This document shows positions 1 to 3,544 of a DNA stretch of 5,394 nucleotides, piece after piece (positions within the stretch are counted from its first letter, which is position 1; every line of letters begins with the position of its first letter). The translations under genes were made by a program, and so were the position numbers. The notes beneath the pieces are model-generated. The model did no database searches. It was given only the letters and a program-made list of their open reading frames with translations, and had not been told where the DNA came from. This DNA is from Anaerolineales bacterium (GTDB lineage Bacteria; Chloroflexota; Anaerolineae; Anaerolineales; UBA4823), in the NCBI GenBank assembly GCA_016932955.1, contig JAFGBV010000027.1, positions 1 through 5,394 of the forward strand, read 5' to 3'.

Positions 1-246
1 ACGCTCGGCGAAGGCTTCCACCGCCTCTTGACGGAGATAGCCGATGCGGCGTGAGCGCGCCAAATGCACCGCGCCGTGGCTGGGCTGGTTGAGCCCTGCC
101 AGGATGAGCAGCAGGGTGGTCTTGCCCACGCCGTTGGGACCGATCAGGCCGATCTTGCCGTCGTTGGGCACGGTGACGGTGATGCCGGCGAACAGGTCGA
201 AGGCACCGAAGGAGACACCGATATTTTCAGCAGTAAGAATAGACAT
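1..246 (-). CDS. ABC-F family ATPase, N-terminal 82 residues (runs off left edge)
   Basis: This is the start of a soluble ABC protein of the ABC-F class. These proteins carry two ATPase domains and no membrane domain, and they act on the ribosome as translation factors or antibiotic-protection proteins. The visible part begins MSILTAENIG and contains a perfect Walker A loop, GPNGVGKT (residues 36-43, K42 binding phosphate). It continues into a Q-loop with RIGYLRQEA (Q73). The ATG at 246 is supported by a GGAG ribosome binding site at 258-255, 8 nt upstream. The opening order of a short strand, a GAFDLF segment and an early Walker A is typical of ABC-F rather than transporter ATPases. The linker and second ATPase domain lie outside the window, so the subfamily (Uup, EttA, YdiF or a resistance type) cannot be decided. 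A long structured leader precedes it, which is notable because some resistance ABC-F genes are controlled by attenuation. Confidence 0.9.
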   Translation of the reverse strand, partial: MSILTAENIGVSFGAFDLFAGITVTVPNDGKIGLIGPNGVGKTTLLLILAGLNQPSHGAVHLARSRRIGYLRQEAVEAFAER

Positions 247-298
247 TTCAAACACTCCAAGAACAGATTCCGATTTCCATTACCCGGCCACCCGGTCT

Positions 299-327
299 GT
301 AGGGGCAGGTTTGAAACCTGCCCTTAC
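299..327. repeat. GTAGGGG-footed palindrome A (REP-like)
   Basis: An inverted repeat centred on 313: GGGCAGGTTT (303-312) pairs perfectly with AAACCTGCCC (314-323). The pairing extends through the foot GTAG (299-302) to TTAC (324-327) with one G-T wobble. The GTAG head faces the plus direction. GTAG at the foot of a GC-rich hairpin is the mark recognised in enterobacterial REP sequences by their RAYT transposases. Confidence 0.7.
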
Positions 328-340
328 GGCGTGCGCTCCG

Positions 341-366
341 GGGGCGTATGCCATACGCCCCTACCT
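341..366. repeat. GTAGGGG-footed palindrome B, inverted orientation
   Basis: An inverted repeat centred on 351: GGGGCGTAT (341-349) pairs with ATACGCCCC (353-361), and the single bases on each side of the centre also pair. The GTAG foot is on the minus strand (CTAC at 361-364 on plus). This copy therefore points opposite to palindromes A and C, as in BIME-type clusters where REPs alternate. Its stem sequence differs from A and C while the length and the GTAGGGG foot are kept. Confidence 0.65.
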
Positions 367-379
367 GACCGCCCGACCT

Positions 380-403
380 GTAGGGGTGCATGGTATGCAC
401 CCC
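380..403. repeat. GTAGGGG-footed palindrome C
   Basis: An inverted repeat centred on 393: GGGGTGCAT (383-391) pairs with ATGCACCCC (395-403) around the 3-nt loop GGT. The GTAG foot (380-383) faces plus, the same direction as palindrome A. The spacing from B to C (about 20 bp) is close to that from A to B (about 14 bp), forming a compact cluster of three. Confidence 0.65.
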
Positions 404-448
404 CGCCCGCGGGTATTCTGGGAATCCTGTTCTTTGAGAAAACGAGGG

Positions 449-485
449 AAACAAAACGACCGCGGGCAGGATCGCGCCGCGGCCG
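449..485 (-). terminator. Intrinsic-terminator-like hairpin in the ABC-F leader (possible attenuator)
   Basis: Read as minus-strand RNA, CGGCCGCGG (485-477) pairs with CCGCGGUCG (465-457) across an 11-nt loop, giving a 9-bp stem with one G-U pair. UUUUGUUU (456-449) follows immediately. GC-rich stem plus U tract is the standard rho-independent layout. It lies downstream of the 646-618 promoter and upstream of the ABC-F ATG, so it would either end RAYT transcripts or attenuate ABC-F expression. A competing pairing is possible: CGGGGUU (549-543, inside the leader ORF) is complementary to AACCCCG (490-484), which takes the outer bases of the terminator stem. Confidence 0.6.
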
Positions 486-509
486 GGGTTCATTCGTATA
501 GTTGAACGG

Positions 510-587
510 TCAACAGGCGCAATCCGACAAGGAAAAGAGAGAAACCCCGCCAGTCCTTGTGCAGATGTGATACAGCGCCTTGTTCAT
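510..587 (-). CDS. Possible 25-residue leader peptide upstream of ABC-F gene
   Basis: A short ORF of 25 codons plus TGA starts with ATG at 587, about 24 nt after the predicted transcription start. It has an AAAGGAA element at 604-598, about 10-11 nt upstream of the ATG. The peptide begins MNKALYHICT and ends LSDCAC; it has no recognisable domain, signal or known stalling motif. Its stop lies 24 nt before a terminator-like hairpin, which is the geometry expected of a leader ORF in ribosome-mediated attenuation. An ORF this short can occur by chance, so the case rests on its position between promoter and hairpin. Three cysteines among 25 codons are unusual but not diagnostic. Confidence 0.35.
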   Translation of the reverse strand: MNKALYHICTRTGGVSLFSLSDCAC

Positions 588-617
588 TGGTTGATCGTTC
601 CTTTCGATAACAGGTCA

Positions 618-646
618 AGTTTACCAAGAGTGATAAAGGATGTCAA
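618..646 (-). promoter_or_regulatory. Sigma-70-type promoter directed at the leader and ABC-F gene
   Basis: On the minus strand there is a perfect -35 box TTGACA (646-641), a 17-bp spacer and a -10 box TAAACT (623-618). The -10 box is preceded by TGG, which makes it an extended -10 element. The surrounding 60 bp are clearly more AT-rich than the flanks. Transcription would start at about 611. The -35 box begins only 7 bp beyond the left palindrome of the transposase unit, so the promoter may belong to the host gene or travel with the element. Confidence 0.7.
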
Positions 647-653
647 GATTGCA

Positions 654-696
654 AAAGCAAGTGCAACGCACTTTGGAAGTGCGTTGCACTTGCTTT
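654..696. repeat. Left terminal palindrome of the RAYT unit
   Basis: A perfect 20-bp stem, 654-673 against 677-696, with the 3-nt loop TGG. The core is GTGCAACGCACTT and its complement. It begins 4 bp after the transposase stop codon (703-701). It matches the palindrome at 1318-1356 over the whole core, with a compensatory A-T (660/690) in place of G-C (1322/1352), so the base pairing itself appears to be conserved. Read as minus RNA it could also act as a 3' end structure for the transposase mRNA, although the U run after it is short. Confidence 0.85.
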
Positions 697-700
697 GGGC

Positions 701-1285
701 TCACTCTAACGAATCTAAATATGCAGAAACTTCCGGCGGGAGATTGCGGGTGCGCAGATATTCCAGCACGAATTTAGCGTATTCGGCAGGCGTTGGAAAA
801 TGCAGAGCGACAAATTCCCGGTCTATTAGCGTTCCAGCGCGAGTCCCCACCCATTCCTGATAGTTCGAATAAGGCCAATCAGCGGGTTTAGCGACGAGTC
901 CATCTTTGACAGGGTTCGCATGAATATAACGGCACAATTGAAGTAAATGGGTAGTCTGGACAACTGCCTTGACCCGATAATTGCCTTCAAACAAGGTTCC
1001 GGAGTGTTGGTAACGCTTGTTATACGCTTTTGAGTAGCTATTGAAAGCCCGTTGCACAAGCATGCCAGCAGGCTGATCGCCATTTTGGCGGATAAGAAAA
1101 TGAAAATGGTTAGGCATGAGACAATAGGCGATCAGTGTCAGATTGAGCTCAATGAGGTATTTCTTTATTCGGCGTAGCGCGAAGTGATAATTATCAGGCT
1201 CTCGGAATATCGAAGCGCGATGGCTGCCGCGATTATAGATATGGTAGAACCCGCCTGGGAAGAATGCTGGGCGTTTTTGGGGCAT
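701..1285 (-). CDS. REP-associated tyrosine transposase (RAYT, Y1/HUH, IS200-like)
   Basis: A 194-residue single-strand transposase of the Y1_Tnp/IS200-like family. These enzymes nick and join single-stranded DNA at hairpins through a covalent phosphotyrosine. The N-terminus PGGFYHIYNRG (residues 10-20) is the usual RAYT opening. The metal-binding HUH motif is in MPNHFHFLI (H60 and H62). The probable catalytic tyrosine is Y120 in RYIHANPV, equivalent to the tyrosine in YIxxNP of the E. coli RAYT. WPYSNY (137-142) is also typical. The length is normal and there is no frameshift, so the gene looks intact. ATG 1285 is chosen because GGAG lies at 1300-1297; a GTG at 1312 would add nine residues but has no ribosome binding site. 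Near-identical palindromes flank the gene. Its base composition looks lower in GC than the neighbouring operon, which fits recent arrival. No promoter of its own is evident between the right palindrome and the ATG. Confidence 0.92.
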   Translation of the reverse strand: MPQKRPAFFPGGFYHIYNRGSHRASIFREPDNYHFALRRIKKYLIELNLTLIAYCLMPNHFHFLIRQNGDQPAGMLVQRAFNSYSKAYNKRYQHSGTLFEGNYRVKAVVQTTHLLQLCRYIHANPVKDGLVAKPADWPYSNYQEWVGTRAGTLIDREFVALHFPTPAEYAKFVLEYLRTRNLPPEVSAYLDSLE

Positions 1286-1317
1286 GGGGGTTTTATCTCC
1301 AATCAGGTTCACGTCAC

Positions 1318-1356
1318 GTCAGGTGCAACGCACTTTGAAAGTGCGTTGCACCTGAC
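1318..1356. repeat. Right terminal palindrome of the RAYT unit
   Basis: A perfect 19-bp inverted repeat centred on 1337 (1318-1336 against 1338-1356) with the core GTGCAACGCACTTT. It starts 19 bp downstream of the stop codon of the REC-GGDEF-EAL gene and ends about 32 bp before the transposase start. No U run follows it in the minus direction, so it does not look like a simple intrinsic terminator. It may still protect the 3' end of the operon mRNA. Confidence 0.85.
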
Positions 1357-1375
1357 AGCAATCTAAAATCTACCA

Positions 1376-3118
1376 TCATCCAAACGCATCGAAGCCCTGC
1401 CTCAGCAACTTCTCCAGCTCCGTTTCCGGTACCGCCGGGCTGTAATAATATCCCTGGATCAGGTTGCAGCCCAAACTGGAGAATAGCCCCAATTGCTCCT
1501 TGTTCTCCACCCCTTCCACCACGATGCCCAGCCCCAGGCTGTTGGCGATGGCAACCACCCCGGTGACGATTGCCGACACGCTCTTCGAGTGCAGGATTTT
1601 GCGGGTGAAGGAGCGGTCGATCTTCAGCCGGTCCAGCGGGAAGCGCGCCAGGTAATTCAACGAGGCATACCCCGTGCCAAAATCGTCGATTGCCAGCATC
1701 AGACCCAGCGTTTTCAATTTCGACATCAGGTGGATGGTCTGGTCGGTATTGCGAAAAATGCTCCCTTCGCTGATCTCCACCTCCAGGACCCCGGGGTCGA
1801 GCGCATGGTCCCGCAGAACATCCCTGACAATCTCAACCAGATTCACCCGGCTGAGCTGGCGGTTGGATAAGTTCACCGACATGCTGATGCCGTCAAAACC
1901 GGCGTCGAGCAGCTCGCGCATCTTCCTGGTCGCCGTGCGCAACACCCACTCATCAATCGCCGTGATCAGCCCGCTACGCTCTGCCAGGGGAATGAACTCG
2001 ATCGGAGAGATCCATTTCCGTTCCGGATGTGGCAGCCGTAACAGCGCTTCCAACCCGCGCACCTGGCCTGTTTTCGCATCCACCTGCGGCTGGTAGTGGA
2101 GCTGAAAAATGCCGTTCTGCAGCGCGTAGCGCATATACGTGTTCAATTCCATCTGCTTCTCGATCTTCACTGCCATCTTATGATCGTAGAATTGGAAGGT
2201 GTTCTTGTTCTCTTTGGCCTGATACATGGCAAGGTCGGCGTTTTTCAGCAGTTGCTGCACGGCCTGCCCGTCATGGGGGAACAAGCTGATGCCGATGCTG
2301 GCGGTGGCGATCAGCGAATTGTCCCTGATCATGACCGGTCTGGCAAGCGCTAGATTCAGCTTCTGGGCCACAAAACTCACGTCATTCTGGTCGATATTTT
2401 CAAGCAGGATGGCAAATTCATCGCCTCCGATGCGCGCCACCGTATCGCATTCCCGCAGGCACTCGGTGAAGCGTCCGGCGATGACTTTGAGGAACTCATC
2501 CCCATCATCATGGCTGAAGGCATCGTTGATCGCCTTGAAATCATCCAGGTCGATGAGCAGGATGGCGCCCTGACCGTCGCGGCGGTTGGCAATCGCCAGC
2601 GCATGCTGCAGCCGGTCACTGAAGAGCGTGCGGTTGGGCAGCCCGGTCAACGGGTCGTGCGTCGCCAGGTGTTCCAGCTCCTCGGTGCGCCGGACCACCA
2701 TCTTTTCCAGGTTCTGGCGATACTGCACCAGCTCATTCTCAGCCCGTTTGTGCCTGATCGCGTTCGCCATCACCGGCGGCAGTGTCTTCAGGTAATTGCC
2801 GTACGCATCCTTGGTCAGGTAATCTGATGCCCCCTGCTTCATCGCTCTGACGGCAATTTCCTCATCCCCCAGCCCCGTGATGACGATGGTGGGCGTATCG
2901 CGGAGCTCCTCCAGCAATTCAAACGCCGTATCATCGCCCAGGAAGTAATCGATCAGGATGATGTCGAATTTCTGGCTCGCCAAAATCGCGCGGGTTTCCT
3001 GGATGGAGTCGACGATCACCGTATCATATGGCAAACCCTCCCGCTGCACAAAGCGGTTATAGGCCATCTGATCAACCTTCTCGTCTTCAATCAGCAATAC
3101 CTTGATGCGCTCGCTCAT
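1376..3118 (-). CDS. Response regulator with REC-GGDEF-EAL: bifunctional cyclic di-GMP enzyme
   Basis: A 580-residue cytoplasmic protein. The receiver domain (about 1-120) has acidic pocket E11/D12, phosphoacceptor D57, T81 and K103. A charged helix, likely coiled coil (about 123-153), leads to a GGDEF diguanylate cyclase domain (about 151-310). This has metal residue D190, an intact GGDEF at 231-235 and an inhibitory RxxD site (R222-D225) five residues before it. The EAL phosphodiesterase domain (about 325-575) keeps E357 of EAL, N416, E448/E451, D478/D479 in DDFGTGY, K499, E535 and Q555 in QGYYYS. Both enzyme activities are therefore plausible, with phosphorylation of D57 deciding the balance. 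It is the last gene of the operon, 3 bp after the stop of the single-domain regulator. No strong ribosome binding site is visible, so translation is probably coupled. One deviation: the usual GH of the cyclase substrate region is SH (202-203). Confidence 0.95.
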   Translation of the reverse strand: MSERIKVLLIEDEKVDQMAYNRFVQREGLPYDTVIVDSIQETRAILASQKFDIILIDYFLGDDTAFELLEELRDTPTIVITGLGDEEIAVRAMKQGASDYLTKDAYGNYLKTLPPVMANAIRHKRAENELVQYRQNLEKMVVRRTEELEHLATHDPLTGLPNRTLFSDRLQHALAIANRRDGQGAILLIDLDDFKAINDAFSHDDGDEFLKVIAGRFTECLRECDTVARIGGDEFAILLENIDQNDVSFVAQKLNLALARPVMIRDNSLIATASIGISLFPHDGQAVQQLLKNADLAMYQAKENKNTFQFYDHKMAVKIEKQMELNTYMRYALQNGIFQLHYQPQVDAKTGQVRGLEALLRLPHPERKWISPIEFIPLAERSGLITAIDEWVLRTATRKMRELLDAGFDGISMSVNLSNRQLSRVNLVEIVRDVLRDHALDPGVLEVEISEGSIFRNTDQTIHLMSKLKTLGLMLAIDDFGTGYASLNYLARFPLDRLKIDRSFTRKILHSKSVSAIVTGVVAIANSLGLGIVVEGVENKEQLGLFSSLGCNLIQGYYYSPAVPETELEKLLRQGFDAFG

Positions 3119-3121
3119 AGC

Positions 3122-3544
3122 CTATGGCAGGTTGGCAGGAAACTGGCTGATCGTCCAATACAGGTCAATGACCCGGATCGTCTCAACGAACTGCTTGTAA
3201 TCTACCGGTTTGATCATGTAGCCGGCGACGCCCAGGCGGTAGCTTTGCACCATGTCCTGCTCCTCCCGCGACGAGGTCAGCACCACCACCGGCACCGCTT
3301 TGAGCGCATCATCTGCCTCTCGCTCGCGCAGGAACTCGATGCCGTTCATGCGCGGCATGTTCAGGTCCAGCAAGATGATGCACGGCATTTCTGCCTCAGG
3401 CTTGCGCAGATAAGCCAGCGCTTCTTCACCGTTCGTCGCCACTTCCAGCCGGTTGAGCACTTTGAGATCATTCAGTGCCCTGCGGATGGTCATGACATCC
3501 ACCTTATCATCTTCAACCAGCAAGATTGGTTTTTTGCCGTTCAT
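3122..3544 (-). CDS. Single-domain response regulator (Rcp1/CheY-like)
   Basis: A 140-residue stand-alone receiver. All phosphorylation residues are present: E11, D12 and D13 in LVEDDKVD, phosphoacceptor D60 in LLDLNMPRMNG, T90 in VVLTSS and K112 in MIKPVD. There is no output domain; the protein ends about ten residues after YWTISQFP, a C-terminal pattern typical of Rcp1-type regulators paired with phytochrome-like histidine kinases. Its ATG overlaps the kinase stop as ATGA (3544-3541), with an AGGAG ribosome binding site six bases upstream, so the two should be translated together. Likely roles are a phosphate shuttle or sink for the kinase, or a regulator acting by protein contact. The next gene, which carries its own REC domain, follows after 3 bp, so the operon offers the kinase two receivers. 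Confidence 0.95.
   Translation of the reverse strand: MNGKKPILLVEDDKVDVMTIRRALNDLKVLNRLEVATNGEEALAYLRKPEAEMPCIILLDLNMPRMNGIEFLREREADDALKAVPVVVLTSSREEQDMVQSYRLGVAGYMIKPVDYKQFVETIRVIDLYWTISQFPANLP

Larger units (their letters stand above)
247..653 (-). other. Structured leader/intergenic region between RAYT element and ABC-F gene
   Basis: This 407-bp stretch holds no conventional long gene. Read in the minus direction it contains, in order, a sigma-70-type promoter (646-618), a possible 25-codon leader ORF (587-510), a hairpin with a U-rich tail (485-449), three GTAGGGG-footed palindromes (403-299) and the ABC-F ribosome binding site (258-255). If transcription starts near 611, the ABC-F mRNA would have a 5' untranslated region of about 365 nt. 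The order promoter, small ORF, terminator, gene is that of an attenuation leader. The parts are visible in sequence; the regulatory role is inference. Confidence 0.55.
654..1356. mobile_element. RAYT/REP-like unit bounded by paired palindromes
   Basis: The unit consists of the transposase gene (701-1285, minus) bracketed by two near-identical long palindromes (654-696 and 1318-1356), 703 bp in all. The palindromes come within 5 bp of the stop codon and about 32 bp of the start codon, a compact layout with a hairpin at each end as in IS200/IS605-type elements. No target-site duplication is seen, and none is expected for Y1 elements. The exact cleavage points outside the hairpins cannot be placed from one copy. 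Confidence 0.65.

Noticed and set aside
299..403. The three short palindromes as a CRISPR array.
   Set aside because: The units are not identical, they alternate in orientation, the gaps are too short and uneven for spacers, and no cas gene is present.
248..493. An 81-codon minus-strand ORF that ends 1 base before the ABC-F ATG.
   Set aside because: It runs through the three palindromes, so its residues (for example GRFQTCPY and GAYGIRP) come from repeat sequence. It has no ribosome binding site, and it overlaps the terminator-like hairpin.
44..505. Overlapping plus-strand ORFs of 153 and 145 codons across the ABC-F start and leader.
   Set aside because: They are antisense to the ABC-F Walker A region and continue through palindromic repeats. 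No domain or ribosome binding site is evident.
567..860. A 97-codon plus-strand ORF across the left hairpin and the transposase 3' end.
   Set aside because: It is antisense to a clear RAYT gene and partly encoded by the palindrome. The same applies to the 60-codon plus ORF at 1184-1366.
1286..1312. GTG at 1312 as the start of the transposase, adding nine residues.
   Set aside because: It has no ribosome binding site and sits next to the right palindrome. ATG 1285 has GGAG upstream and gives the usual RAYT N-terminus.
1318..1356. The right palindrome as an intrinsic terminator of the signalling operon.
   Set aside because: The stem is long and stable, but no U tract follows in the minus direction. 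Its match to the left palindrome explains it better as an element end.
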